44,296 nucleotides of DNA, taken from positions 489,962 through 534,257 of the forward strand of contig JAMPAJ010000001.1 in assembly GCA_023667265.1 (NCBI GenBank). The letters run 5' to 3'. The notes under the pieces are model-generated. The model searched no databases and had not been told where the DNA came from. It saw only the letters and a program-made list of their open reading frames with translations. This DNA comes from Alistipes sp. (GTDB taxonomy: Bacteria > Bacillota > Clostridia > Oscillospirales > Ruminococcaceae). Shown here piece by piece: positions 17,913-26,647 of the stretch; within the stretch, counting starts at the first letter, position 1; every line of letters starts with the position of its first letter. Position numbers and translations under genes: made by a program.

Positions 17913-20102
17913 ATGAAAAAACTATTATCAATTACTGCGGCGTGTTTGTTGCTTTGTTCTGTAACTTCCTGCTCCGAAGCTTCGGAGGATACTGGCTCGG
18001 CAGCGGAAAACCTCACACAAATGGCGGCATTAAAATCTGCCGATATAAACATGGCGGATGATTTTGACCTGGTGATCTGTAACAAAAGTAGAAAAAACGA
18101 CATACTCATTTTCGGCAGGCTGAGATCGGGCGAATACGGCGGATATATTACAAATTCCGAATTTTCAGAGAAAAGAAGCTTTATTTTTGAGCCCCAGGAG
18201 AACGAGGAAATTAAATCAGCTGCGCTTTCCGAAATCGGAAAATCAGCCGTGCTTACCGTTCTTGACGGCGAAACGTTTATATATATTTTTAACAGAGACG
18301 GAAATTTAACAGACACTATCAACTGCGGAGAGCTGATTTCGGAATCCGATTATTTTGCCGATATAATTTCCTGCGATGAGGAATTTTATATTGCTCTTTC
18401 CCACAATACTCTTGTTTTTGCGGATGAAAACGGAAATATTTCGGAAAACAGCGACGTAACAAATAAGATCATATACGGACTTTTCAACAATTCCGAGGGT
18501 GTTCCATGCGTGCTTTTCAGCAGCAGCGATAAGCTGACCCTTGCCGGACTTGACCGGAACGGGATAACCGAACAGGTTCTATGCGACGATATCGGCTCGA
18601 CAATAAATGCTGTCGGCACAGGAGCAGGAGAGCACCAGCTTTCGGCAGTATGCAGCGACGGACTTTACGGACTGAAAGAGGGGAAATGGCTTAAAATAGC
18701 TGATTTTTCTGAGAATGATTTCAATGCGCATAACATAATATCCGTTATTATGACGGCGGAAAACGAGTATGTCATCACTCTTCACAACGACGATATGACA
18801 TATGAAATGCGGCTGCTTTCTGAGCGTGATATTTCTGAAATAAATCAGAAAAAAATCATAAAAATGGCGAACGTCACCGGCGGAAACATGGATATTTACG
18901 ACCCTTCCATAAAAAAATTCAATTCTGAAAATGAGGAATATAAAATCGAAATGATAAACTATGCCTCTGATGAAATTGATTACGAGCAGACGATAAACGC
19001 TCTGGAGCTTGATATTCTTGCGGGAAATGCTCCTGATATCGTGAGGTTTATCCCGGATATTCCAGGGACATATTTTGTTGACCTGTATTCGCTTCTGGAT
19101 AATGACCCGGAGCTGAGACGTTCCGATTTCGTCGAGGGATTTCTTGAGGGGATAGAATCCGACGGCAGGCTGCTGCGAATTACTCCGACATTTTCTATAA
19201 ATACCTTGTGCATCAAGGATAAATTTGCAGAGGGACTGAAAGAATGGGATCTCGGGCAGCTTGACAGCATTTGCAAAAAAAAGGCTGGCGATATGGGCGT
19301 CATTTCCGGCGAAGATATATTCAGCCGTACAGATATGTTCATGCAGCTTTTCAATTACCGTGAATTTGCAGATCTGAAAAACGCTTCCTGCAATTTTGAT
19401 TCAACCGAATTTATTGATAGAATGAAATTTATGAACGACAACCAGATCGGATGCACAGGCTCGACCGACGGCTGTGTTCTTAGCGCAGATGAGCAGATAT
19501 TCGATTTCAGAAATGACAGATATCTTCTGATAAATGCCAGAATAAGCAGCTATCGTGATCTCAAGATATATGAACAGGTCTACGGCGGCGAAGCCTGCAC
19601 ATTTATCGGTTGTCCGTCGGACAACGGAAACGGTTCGTACTGCTCTACAGCTTCCGGTTACAGCATAATGGCTGATTCTCAGTATGTTGACGGCGCATGG
19701 GATTTTCTGAAATATTATCTTTTTGAGGAGGATGACGCCTCTCTTTCTGGTTTTTCCGCACTGGAATCAAAATTATCAGACGAGCTTGAATATCATAAAA
19801 CTCTGCAAACATACGAAGATCCAGAAACAGGCGAGCAGGAAAACATTGATCTTTACGCTGCGTTTGAGCCGGGTTCCTCAGAGCCGATGATTATTGCACT
19901 GGAGCCTTTTTCCGATAAAAAGGCGGCTGAATACAGTGGATTTGTTCACAATGCTGTGAAAAATTCCTGCGCCGCTGATGAGGAGATACGCAATATCCTC
20001 AAAGAGGAAATGACATATTATTTCGAGGGAGAGCGTTCAGCCGAAGAAACTGCGAATATTATTCAAAATCGCGTCAGCATTTATGTAAGCGAGATCAATT
20101 AG
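17913..20102 (+). CDS. Solute-binding lipoprotein of ABC-transporter type, with a long N-terminal extension
   Basis: A 729-aa exported lipoprotein: KK start, hydrophobic core, lipobox SVTSC (Cys20). The first 300 residues are rich in short beta-strand-like segments that look propeller-like. From about residue 320 the sequence follows family 1 extracellular sugar-binding proteins (FNSENEEYKIEMINY, then ILAGNAPDIVRF, and a late YVDGAWDFLKYYL hinge segment). No permease or ATPase gene is next to it. The next gene is a hybrid sensor kinase with its own extracellular domain, so a sensing role is possible. It is moderately AT-rich. Confidence 0.82.
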   Translation: MKKLLSITAACLLLCSVTSCSEASEDTGSAAENLTQMAALKSADINMADDFDLVICNKSRKNDILIFGRLRSGEYGGYITNSEFSEKRSFIFEPQENEEIKSAALSEIGKSAVLTVLDGETFIYIFNRDGNLTDTINCGELISESDYFADIISCDEEFYIALSHNTLVFADENGNISENSDVTNKIIYGLFNNSEGVPCVLFSSSDKLTLAGLDRNGITEQVLCDDIGSTINAVGTGAGEHQLSAVCSDGLYGLKEGKWLKIADFSENDFNAHNIISVIMTAENEYVITLHNDDMTYEMRLLSERDISEINQKKIIKMANVTGGNMDIYDPSIKKFNSENEEYKIEMINYASDEIDYEQTINALELDILAGNAPDIVRFIPDIPGTYFVDLYSLLDNDPELRRSDFVEGFLEGIESDGRLLRITPTFSINTLCIKDKFAEGLKEWDLGQLDSICKKKAGDMGVISGEDIFSRTDMFMQLFNYREFADLKNASCNFDSTEFIDRMKFMNDNQIGCTGSTDGCVLSADEQIFDFRNDRYLLINARISSYRDLKIYEQVYGGEACTFIGCPSDNGNGSYCSTASGYSIMADSQYVDGAWDFLKYYLFEEDDASLSGFSALESKLSDELEYHKTLQTYEDPETGEQENIDLYAAFEPGSSEPMIIALEPFSDKKAAEYSGFVHNAVKNSCAADEEIRNILKEEMTYYFEGERSAEETANIIQNRVSIYVSEIN

Positions 20103-20184
20103 AGCGTTTGCACTACCGCTTAATGCCCGACCGACGGCAGTTTCGCGCTGTAAATTCTTTAATTCAAATTTATCTCCGCATGGG

Positions 20185-20213
20185 TTGCATTTTTACAGTT
20201 TATATGTTATAAG
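20185..20213 (+). promoter_or_regulatory. Upstream copy of a duplicated promoter
   Basis: TTGCAT (20185-20190), 17-bp spacer, TATAAG (20208-20213). The sequence from about 20130 to 20212 resembles 20219-20306 with a 94-bp offset, so the block seems to be an old tandem duplication. Its -10 ends in G and is probably weaker. Confidence 0.55.
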
Positions 20214-20278
20214 CGGAGAGCCTCCGCAGGCAAGTTCGCGCTATAAAAATTTGAAATCAATATTTTTTCACGCGAATG

Positions 20279-20307
20279 TTGCATTTTTGCAGTTTATATG
20301 TTATAAT
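20279..20307 (+). promoter_or_regulatory. Promoter of the hybrid sensor kinase gene
   Basis: TTGCAT (20279-20284), 17-bp spacer, TATAAT (20302-20307). The expected start near 20314 rules out the in-frame start codons at 20276 and 20312 and favours ATG 20363 for the kinase. Confidence 0.75.
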
Positions 20308-20362
20308 AAAAATGTATGAACGGACGTTCTCAGCCCTTTCGGAAAGGAATATAAACCAAAAT

Positions 20363-23300
20363 ATGAACATGAAAAAGACATCTGTCACACATCAGATAGC
20401 TTTTGTTGTGATGATCGTAATTGCCGTTGTTCTCTTGTTTGTGAGATTTACAATACAGACAAGCACACGTATCGAAAATCAGAATAAGGAATACGCTGCC
20501 GACGCTGCACAGCTCAAAATGGAACATATCGACGAAGAGTTAAGCAATGCGCTGCGTCAGATAAAAACATATGCGTATTTTGTCGGCGAAAGTCTCGAAA
20601 CTCCTGAAATTACAGCGGAAATGCTGAAAAAAATGGAGGAAAGATCTTACTTCGATGCAATTATGTATACCGATGCAGACGGTATTGACTACGCTTCCGA
20701 TGGTCGTACCGCCGATGTTACAAAGAGATTTTTCTATCAGGACGGAATCAAGGGGAACACCAATATTGAAATAATTTTCAATCCGCACTTTTTCGTCAAT
20801 GAGACTGTAGCGTGCTTTTATACGCCCGTTGAATTTGACGGCAATATAATCGGTGTTCTCAGAGGAGCTTTTTTATCCGAGGAATATATGAAGAGTATGC
20901 TTGATACTTCATATTTCGGCGAGGATGCGCATGTTTTTCTTTGTACGCCTGACGGTAAAGTCGTCGCAAGCTCCGACGGTACGGCTTTCGGCGCCGATCT
21001 TAAAGATATATTGATCGAATCAAATATGGTTGACATTGATACAGCTGATAAAGTACAGAAAGCCCTGGACAACGGCAGTACGGATGTTTTTTCATGCGAC
21101 GGCGAAAGTATTACAGATAATGTCAGCGTTACATATCTTACAAAAAATGATTTCGTATTTGTTCAGACATTTCCCAAAAATATTACCCAGAATATGATAT
21201 CAAAAGGAACCTCTGCCGGAATCCAGCTCGAGATCCTTCTTATCGCCATATTCGCTGCCTATATTGTTGTACTTCTCGTCATTTCAAGACGCAGACGCAA
21301 AAAACTTGAAAAAGAAAACGAGCGGTCGAATTATGTTTTGAAGGGTCTGAACACTCTCTTTTCCTCACGCTACCTGACGATCAACCTGGAAAACGGCAGG
21401 TATTCCTATACCGGCGGTGTCCGTACAATGAGTAAAGACCTTCCTGTGGAAGGTTCGTATGACGATATTCTGAAAGTCCATTCTGCCGACATTATCGGCG
21501 AAAAGGACAGAGCCTCATTTATGAAGCATTTTCAGATATCTTCACTTATCGAAAGTCTGTCCGACACCGACGTATTCACCTATGAATGTCATGTTGAACG
21601 TTCAGGCAAGGAGCTTTGGGAGCTTTTTATCTGCGTTTGCCTGGAGAGAAATGACGGCAGGGCTTCAAGGATACTTTTTGTACGCCAGGATAATACCAAG
21701 CTTAAGCTCCGCGAGCTTCGGCAGGAAAAAGAAAGATCAGTAATGAACCGCAAGGAGCGCCAGTATCGCATAGCTATTGCGGCATCGGCTTTTTCTACCT
21801 TTGAATTTAACCTGACCAAGGATGTTGTAGAACAGGATATTACCAGAATGGTCGACGGAGAACGCGTTTCGCTGCTGGACAAGATCGGGCTTGAAGTTCC
21901 ATGCTCTGCGTCGGAATGCTTTAACAAATGGAGATCGTTTATTCTTGACGAGTTTATTGACGAATATGACAATGCTGTAAACCTGGACAATCTGAAAAAG
22001 CATTTTGAGGACGGAGAATCAGAAGTCACTGTAGATTATTGGGGACGAAAGTCCGGAAATCAGCAGATGTGCGTGCGCCAGTCGTTTATTATGACGAGAG
22101 ATGAAAATACCAACGATATCATGGTTATGGTAGTGTCTAAGGACATTACGGCTCAGGTGAGGAAACAGCATGAACAGACTCAGGCTCTCCAGGAAGCGCT
22201 TATGCAGGCTCAGCACGCAAATAAGGCGAAATCCACATTTCTATCAAATATGTCCCACGATATACGCACGCCTATGAATGCGATCATCGGCTTTGCCACG
22301 CTTGCCGCAGGTCATATTGACAATAAGGCGCAGGTGCAGGATTGTCTGCAAAAAGTCCTTTCGTCAAGCAATCATCTGCTCAGCCTCATTAATGATATCC
22401 TGGATATGAGCCGCATCGAAAGCGGCAAGGTGCAGATCAAGGAGCAGGAATGTAACATTTCCGAGCTTACGCATAATCTGGTCAATATTATTCAGCCGCA
22501 GGTCAAGGCAAAGCAGCTGGATATGTTCATCGACACCTATGACGTCGCGAACGAGGACGTTATCGCAGATCCGCTGAAGCTCAGCCAGGTGTTTGTAAAT
22601 CTGCTGAGCAACGCTGTAAAATACACGCCTGCCGGAGGGGCGATCAGCTTCCGTATACAGCAGCAGACTACATTCCACCACGGCTATGGAGATTATGTAT
22701 TTACCGTCAAGGATAACGGAATAGGTATGTCGAGAGAGTTTGTGGAGCATATTTTCGAGCCCTTCGAGCGCGAGTCCAGCGCAACAAAATCCGGTATACA
22801 GGGAACGGGACTCGGAATGTCGATCACTAAAAATATCGTTGAAATGATGGGCGGAACTATTTCTGTTGAAAGCGAAAAGGGTAGCGGCAGCGAATTCAGA
22901 GTCGAGCTTAGTCTGAAGCTTCAGGATGTAGAGAAAAAGGCTGCTCAGATACAGGAGCTTAACGATCTGCGCGCCCTTGTAGTAGACGACGACTGCAACA
23001 GCTGCGAAAGCGTGACTAAAATGCTGAAGCAGATCGGAATGCGCGCCGAATGGACTATTTCCGGCAAGGAAGCGGTGTTCCGCGCCAGAAGCGCATATAA
23101 CGAGGGCGATTCATATCATACGTTTATTATTGATTGGCAGATGCCCGAGATGAGCGGTATCGAAACAACACGCCGCATACGCGCCGCCATAGGAGACGAT
23201 GCGCCTATAATTATCCTGACAGCATATGACTGGACGGATATTGAAGAGGAAGCAATGCAGGTGGGCGTTACCGCATTCTGCGCAAAGCCGCTGTTTATGT

Positions 23301-23761
23301 CAGATTTGAAATCCGCGCTGCTGTCAGCTAATAATCTGAATAAGCAGGAAGAGCCGGCGATTCGTGAAAGACCGGATTTCAGCGGAAAAAGGATTCTCCT
23401 TGTAGAAGATAACGAGCTGAACCGTGAGATCGCGACGGCTATTCTGGAAGAAAGTGGATTTATAGTTGAATCTGCGCCTGATGGAACAGATTCAGTTGAA
23501 ATGATAGAGCGTGCCGATGAAAAATATTACGACGCTGTGCTTATGGACGTGCAGATGCCGACGATGGACGGCTATGAGGCTACGAGGACAATACGCACAC
23601 TGCCGAGAAACGATGTAAAAACGCTTCCGATTATCGCGATGACGGCAAACGCCCTGGAGGAGGATAAGGAGGCGGCTTTGAAAAACGGCATGAACGCCCA
23701 TATCGCAAAGCCAATTGATATTGATAATTTCCTTAGTGTTCTGGAGAAATTTCTGAAATAA
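20363..23761 (+). CDS. Hybrid sensor histidine kinase with extracellular sensor and two receiver domains
   Basis: A 1132-aa membrane kinase. Order: TM1 near residues 15-35; an extracellular Cache-like domain of about 260 residues; TM2 around 290-315, followed by RRRRKK; two PAS-like regions; then HisKA with SHDIRTPMNAIIGF (His632). The ATPase shows NLLSNAVKYT, DNGIGM and GTGLGM. Two receivers follow (Asp924 in IIDWQMPEMSG, Asp1062 in LMDVQMPTMDG, and Lys in AKPID). No DNA-binding output domain is present, so the phosphoryl group must pass to a partner elsewhere. The preceding lipoprotein could present its ligand. Confidence 0.93.
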   Translation: MNMKKTSVTHQIAFVVMIVIAVVLLFVRFTIQTSTRIENQNKEYAADAAQLKMEHIDEELSNALRQIKTYAYFVGESLETPEITAEMLKKMEERSYFDAIMYTDADGIDYASDGRTADVTKRFFYQDGIKGNTNIEIIFNPHFFVNETVACFYTPVEFDGNIIGVLRGAFLSEEYMKSMLDTSYFGEDAHVFLCTPDGKVVASSDGTAFGADLKDILIESNMVDIDTADKVQKALDNGSTDVFSCDGESITDNVSVTYLTKNDFVFVQTFPKNITQNMISKGTSAGIQLEILLIAIFAAYIVVLLVISRRRRKKLEKENERSNYVLKGLNTLFSSRYLTINLENGRYSYTGGVRTMSKDLPVEGSYDDILKVHSADIIGEKDRASFMKHFQISSLIESLSDTDVFTYECHVERSGKELWELFICVCLERNDGRASRILFVRQDNTKLKLRELRQEKERSVMNRKERQYRIAIAASAFSTFEFNLTKDVVEQDITRMVDGERVSLLDKIGLEVPCSASECFNKWRSFILDEFIDEYDNAVNLDNLKKHFEDGESEVTVDYWGRKSGNQQMCVRQSFIMTRDENTNDIMVMVVSKDITAQVRKQHEQTQALQEALMQAQHANKAKSTFLSNMSHDIRTPMNAIIGFATLAAGHIDNKAQVQDCLQKVLSSSNHLLSLINDILDMSRIESGKVQIKEQECNISELTHNLVNIIQPQVKAKQLDMFIDTYDVANEDVIADPLKLSQVFVNLLSNAVKYTPAGGAISFRIQQQTTFHHGYGDYVFTVKDNGIGMSREFVEHIFEPFERESSATKSGIQGTGLGMSITKNIVEMMGGTISVESEKGSGSEFRVELSLKLQDVEKKAAQIQELNDLRALVVDDDCNSCESVTKMLKQIGMRAEWTISGKEAVFRARSAYNEGDSYHTFIIDWQMPEMSGIETTRRIRAAIGDDAPIIILTAYDWTDIEEEAMQVGVTAFCAKPLFMSDLKSALLSANNLNKQEEPAIRERPDFSGKRILLVEDNELNREIATAILEESGFIVESAPDGTDSVEMIERADEKYYDAVLMDVQMPTMDGYEATRTIRTLPRNDVKTLPIIAMTANALEEDKEAALKNGMNAHIAKPIDIDNFLSVLEKFLK

Positions 23762-23773
23762 GGCGGTATAAAG

Positions 23774-23811
23774 AACAAAAACGCAGCGTTTAAGGGCGCT
23801 GCGTTTTTGTT
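23774..23811. terminator. Bidirectional terminator between the kinase and hsp20 genes
   Basis: AACAAAAACGCAGCG (23774-23788) pairs perfectly with CGCTGCGTTTTTGTT (23797-23811). The A- and T-rich ends give a terminator in both directions. Confidence 0.88.
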
Positions 23812-23814
23812 ATG

Positions 23815-24234
23815 CTATTTTATTTCGATCCTCTTAGACTGCGGGATCTCTTTTTCTCTTTTTGGCAGAGTGAGACGCAGTATTCCGTTGGTGTACTCGG
23901 CGTCAATAGAGTTTTCGTCGATGTTGGATATATCAAAGCTTCGGCAATATGAGCCATAGCTTCTCTCCCGGCGAATATAATTTCCGCTGCTGTCTTTTTC
24001 GCTGTTTTCAGCGCTGCGCTCGGCGCATAGGGTGAGCGTGTTTCCGCTGATGTCAATTTTTATATCGTCTTTTTCAAGACCAGGCATTTCACATTCGAGA
24101 AGATATTTATCTCCCTCGTCTCTGATATCGGTGCGGCAGTGCGTTACCGTGCCCGAACCTTTAAAAAAATCCTTTTCAAAATCTCTGAACGGATTCCATA
24201 AATCATTCCGTTCAAACGGCATTGATCCAAACAT
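23815..24234 (-). CDS. Small heat shock protein, Hsp20 family
   Basis: A 139-aa alpha-crystallin-type chaperone that holds unfolding proteins. The domain runs from about residue 33 (CRTDIRDEGDKYLLE) through MPGLEKDDIKIDI to the GILRLTLPK motif, with the C-terminal I-x-I type anchor RIEIK. AGGGAGG precedes the ATG. The gene starts 34 bp after the upstream helical protein gene on the same strand, so they are probably co-transcribed. No CIRCE element was recognised upstream. Confidence 0.95.
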   Translation of the reverse strand: MFGSMPFERNDLWNPFRDFEKDFFKGSGTVTHCRTDIRDEGDKYLLECEMPGLEKDDIKIDISGNTLTLCAERSAENSEKDSSGNYIRRERSYGSYCRSFDISNIDENSIDAEYTNGILRLTLPKREKEIPQSKRIEIK

Positions 24235-24268
24235 ATGATCCTCCCTGATAATTTATCATAGTATGCGG

Positions 24269-24703
24269 CTATAGAAACTGTCTCATATCGACTGCAAGCC
24301 TTTCCTCGATGTCAATAAGCTTTTTTGATATATTCTTTGATTTCTCGTCTGCTGCCTTATATTGGTTCATATACCGTGACAGGGATTTTATTCCCATATT
24401 GCAGCCGTCGGTAATGAACGCGGCAACTGCGCTGTCCGATGAATCTACCGCAAGCTTGACATTCGTCTTGAACCATTCCATTCCCTTTGCCATTGCGGGC
24501 GGCTCCTTTCCGTTATCGTGATAGCGGTTAAGAAGCTCCTGCATATCATACTTGATTTTAGTGTGCTCTTCAGAGCTGTCGTTGATTATCCTTCTCATTT
24601 TGTGATTTCTGACATATCTGACAGAATCGTCAAGAGACGAGATGCCCATTTTTATTCCGGCATCACATTCTCTTAACAGCTTTATTGTGTCCTGCTCTAT
24701 CAT
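24269..24703 (-). CDS. Conserved all-helical protein, ferritin-like layout
   Basis: A 144-aa protein with no membrane segments, predicted as four or five long amphipathic helices. An EEHTK segment near residue 45 and EERLAVDM near the end might place Glu and His inside a four-helix bundle, as in ferritin-like proteins. I do not recognise a named family. AAAGGAG precedes the start. It sits upstream of hsp20, so a stress-related role is possible; that is only context. Confidence 0.7.
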   Translation of the reverse strand: MIEQDTIKLLRECDAGIKMGISSLDDSVRYVRNHKMRRIINDSSEEHTKIKYDMQELLNRYHDNGKEPPAMAKGMEWFKTNVKLAVDSSDSAVAAFITDGCNMGIKSLSRYMNQYKAADEKSKNISKKLIDIEERLAVDMRQFL

Positions 24704-24803
24704 ATTGCTTGCTCCTTTTTATAGACTTCAAGGGAAGTCCGCAATTTTCTATTCCTTATTATGTCCGGAGCAGGACAAAAAATTCTTTGTATCTATTTTC
24801 CAT

Positions 24804-24841
24804 ATAAAAATGCACCGCGTTTTCTTGCAGTGCATTTTTAT
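24804..24841. terminator. Terminator after the exonuclease gene
   Basis: ATAAAAATGCAC (24804-24815) pairs with GTGCATTTTTAT (24830-24841). The stem lies directly beyond the stop of the leftward exonuclease gene and has T-rich flanks in both directions. Confidence 0.78.
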
Positions 24842-24845
24842 GTTA

Positions 24846-25406
24846 TTATTTAAGTAAAGACGCTATTCTTGTTCTTGATACGCCATGAGCGCTTTTATCC
24901 GGCTTCATGCCACGCAAACGCTCATAAACCGCCTTTGTGAGATAACAGTCCGCAATAGAACGATGCTCTCCCTTTGTATCAAGCTTGAAAAAAACAGACA
25001 GATTCTGTAGTGAACAGCTTGTGTCAGAGTCAAAACGCATTTTCGCATAGGGCAGCGTATCAAATGTGTCATTATCTACATTTCTGTCAAGCAGCATGGA
25101 AAAATAGCGCCTTATGATAGGCATATCAAAACGATTGATGTTGTGTCCCATGATTATGTCATTTCCGATAAAGTCAGCGAACAGCGGAAGTACGTGCTCA
25201 ATACCTGGTGCATTCTTCACCATGCCGTCGGTTATATGGTTGATCGCTGTGGAACGCGGATCTATAGGTTTCCTGGGCTTTACGAGATATTGAAATGTAT
25301 CGACGACCCTGTCATCACGTACACGCAGCGCTCCGATCTCTATGATCTCAAGAGTCTGGATGCCAAGACCTGTTGTTTCAAGGTCGAAAATAGTGTAATT
25401 ATCCAT
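24846..25406 (-). CDS. DEDDh 3'-5' exonuclease, DnaQ/PolC-epsilon type
   Basis: A 186-aa nuclease with all motifs: ExoI FDLETTG near residue 7, ExoII HNINRFD around residue 105, and ExoIII HRSIADC around residue 152, with His and Asp five residues apart. These bind two metal ions to cut single-stranded ends. The length fits free-standing DnaQ-like proteins, which act in repair or RNA processing. The gene stands alone, between a terminator and a 75-nt structured segment at 25445-25519. Confidence 0.92.
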   Translation of the reverse strand: MDNYTIFDLETTGLGIQTLEIIEIGALRVRDDRVVDTFQYLVKPRKPIDPRSTAINHITDGMVKNAPGIEHVLPLFADFIGNDIIMGHNINRFDMPIIRRYFSMLLDRNVDNDTFDTLPYAKMRFDSDTSCSLQNLSVFFKLDTKGEHRSIADCYLTKAVYERLRGMKPDKSAHGVSRTRIASLLK

Positions 25407-25444
25407 TGTTCAGCTCCTTGTTTGCTCGGACTTGAAATTTATGA

Positions 25445-25519
25445 CAACACCGCACATCAACTCACAAATTCTGCTTGAAAATCTGCAAGCAGATGTCGTG
25501 TAATCTTCATGCGGTGTTG
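25445..25519. other. 75-nt folded segment of unknown role
   Basis: An outer perfect 10-bp stem, CAACACCGCA (25445-25454) with TGCGGTGTTG (25510-25519), encloses an inner perfect hairpin, CTGCTTG (25471-25477) with CAAGCAG (25486-25492). There is no T-run directly after either side, so it does not look like a normal terminator. It could be a small RNA, a leader or a degenerate repeat. The surrounding gap 25407-25567 has nothing else. Confidence 0.5.
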
Positions 25520-25567
25520 CCTATACCGTTTGAAATGATTATTTTTTTACAGTCCATATCTGTCTTT

Positions 25568-26110
25568 TCATTTGTTTCTTTTTTCTACTAAAACAGAAAT
25601 AGCAATATCCAGAACAGCCTGGGCAATAAGATAGATTCCGGCAAACATCCATAACGCTCTTGAAGTGTCGAAAGGATCCGTGATTATTATAATCGCACAG
25701 ATAATCGAAATCAGAGAATTTATACCTACCCATATCCATACCTTGTTTCTCAGACGCTTCATAAGAGCGGCAAATTCTATTTTCTGTATTCCGTATACCA
25801 GTATTGCCACACCGTAAAGAAGCGTCAGTATAGGAAAGGTCAGCAAAAACCACTCAGCTTTGAAAATGCAGAAGATTCCGGCGATTAAGCTAAGAAGCCC
25901 TTTCGATGCGTTACGCTGCTTGTATGCGTCCATGGCGTCCGCTTTAAAAAATACAATTATATTTTTTATTGCAAAAAGAACGAGAAAAATTCCGAACGCA
26001 ATAATAATTCCCTTGGTGAATGCGTCCGGCTTGCAAAGCAGAAGAACGCCTATAATAAGCTGAACAATTGCACCAATTATGTTTTGAAATGAGTTTTTTA
26101 ATGTATTCAT
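25568..26110 (-). CDS. DUF308/HdeD-like membrane protein
   Basis: A 180-aa protein with six hydrophobic segments arranged as pairs joined by short loops, each pair opening with a G-I/L-rich stretch (IVQLIIGVLLLCKPD, then SLIAGIFCIF and SIICAIIIITDPF). This is the repeat pattern of DUF308 (HdeD) proteins, which in enterobacteria are linked to acid resistance; the role here is not known. It has its own promoter at 26145-26173 and only a weak ribosome site (AAGGGG). Confidence 0.85.
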   Translation of the reverse strand: MNTLKNSFQNIIGAIVQLIIGVLLLCKPDAFTKGIIIAFGIFLVLFAIKNIIVFFKADAMDAYKQRNASKGLLSLIAGIFCIFKAEWFLLTFPILTLLYGVAILVYGIQKIEFAALMKRLRNKVWIWVGINSLISIICAIIIITDPFDTSRALWMFAGIYLIAQAVLDIAISVLVEKRNK

Positions 26111-26144
26111 ATCTCTTGCCCCTTTGAAATTGATTGATGTATCT

Positions 26145-26173
26145 ATTATATCACATTCACAAGATTAAATCAA
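26145..26173 (-). promoter_or_regulatory. Promoter of the DUF308 gene
   Basis: On the minus strand TTGATT (complement of 26168-26173) and TATAAT (complement of 26145-26150) with a 17-bp spacer. Confidence 0.72.
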
Positions 26174-26320
26174 GTGTAGAAAATAGTACCTTATTGTAAT
26201 TTAGTTTATTAATTGATATTTCTCGGCAAATTTCGCATTTCATTGATAAAATAAATTGACGGTATCAATTTCGATAATTATATCGGCTCATTACTGCAAA
26301 AAATATGTGCATAATTACTC

Positions 26321-26349
26321 TTGACTTTTGGCGAATTTTATGATATAAT
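26321..26349 (+). promoter_or_regulatory. Promoter of the tRNA-Ala gene
   Basis: TTGACT (26321-26326), 17-bp spacer, TATAAT (26344-26349), ending 24 bp before the mature tRNA sequence. Confidence 0.85.
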
Positions 26350-26373
26350 CTATTCATAGATTTGGTTTGACCT

Positions 26374-26449
26374 GGGGCATTAGCGCAGTTGGGAGCGCAT
26401 CACACTGGCAGTGTGGGGGTCAGGGGTTCAAGTCCCCTATGCTCCACCA
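26374..26449 (+). tRNA. tRNA-Ala (anticodon GGC)
   Basis: A complete cloverleaf. The acceptor stem GGGGCAT/ATGCTCC contains the G3-U70 pair that marks alanine tRNAs. The D arm is GCGC/GCGC, the anticodon loop CTGGCAG has GGC at 26407-26409, and the T arm AGGGG/CCCCT has a TTCAAGT loop. CCA is encoded at 26447-26449. It has its own promoter and terminator. AT-rich accessory DNA begins just downstream, so its 3' end may be an integration target, though no second copy of that end is in the window. Confidence 0.98.
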
Positions 26450-26454
26450 TATTC

Positions 26455-26492
26455 GCACCTAACGAATGATACAATCGTTGGGTGCATTTTTA
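26455..26492 (+). terminator. Terminator of the tRNA-Ala gene
   Basis: GCACCTAACGA (26455-26465) pairs with TCGTTGGGTGC (26475-26485), with one G-U pair, and is followed by T residues. Confidence 0.87.
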
Positions 26493-26544
26493 TTGTAAAA
26501 AAGCAGAGAAATAAGGCATTTTCGGCTTATCATAAAACTATAAC

Positions 26545-26579
26545 AGCCACAGTGAGGTAAAAATCACTGTGGCTTTTTT
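26545..26579 (+). terminator. Terminator-like hairpin without an adjacent gene
   Basis: AGCCACAGTGA (26545-26555) pairs perfectly with TCACTGTGGCT (26564-26574), followed by TTTTT. No gene ends next to it, so it may be what is left of a deleted gene, or the far end of the accessory element. Confidence 0.65.
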
Positions 26580-26592
26580 CTTTTTGTAGTGT

Positions 26593-26647
26593 AAAATAAA
26601 ACGTTAGCAAGTAATCGTTTTATTTTTAAAGGCTAACGTTTTATTTT
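26593..26647. repeat. 16-bp perfect inverted repeat with internal direct repeats
   Basis: AAAATAAAACGTTAGC (26593-26608) is the exact reverse complement of GCTAACGTTTTATTTT (26632-26647). The same CGTTTTATTTTT word recurs about every 20 bases from 26616 on. It lies in the tRNA-to-element gap and could be a junction or recombinase site. Confidence 0.6.

Noticed and set aside
20276-20362. The longer N-terminus of the hybrid kinase from 20276
   Set aside because: The first 29 codons overlap the promoter -35 and -10, so the start must lie downstream of about 20314.
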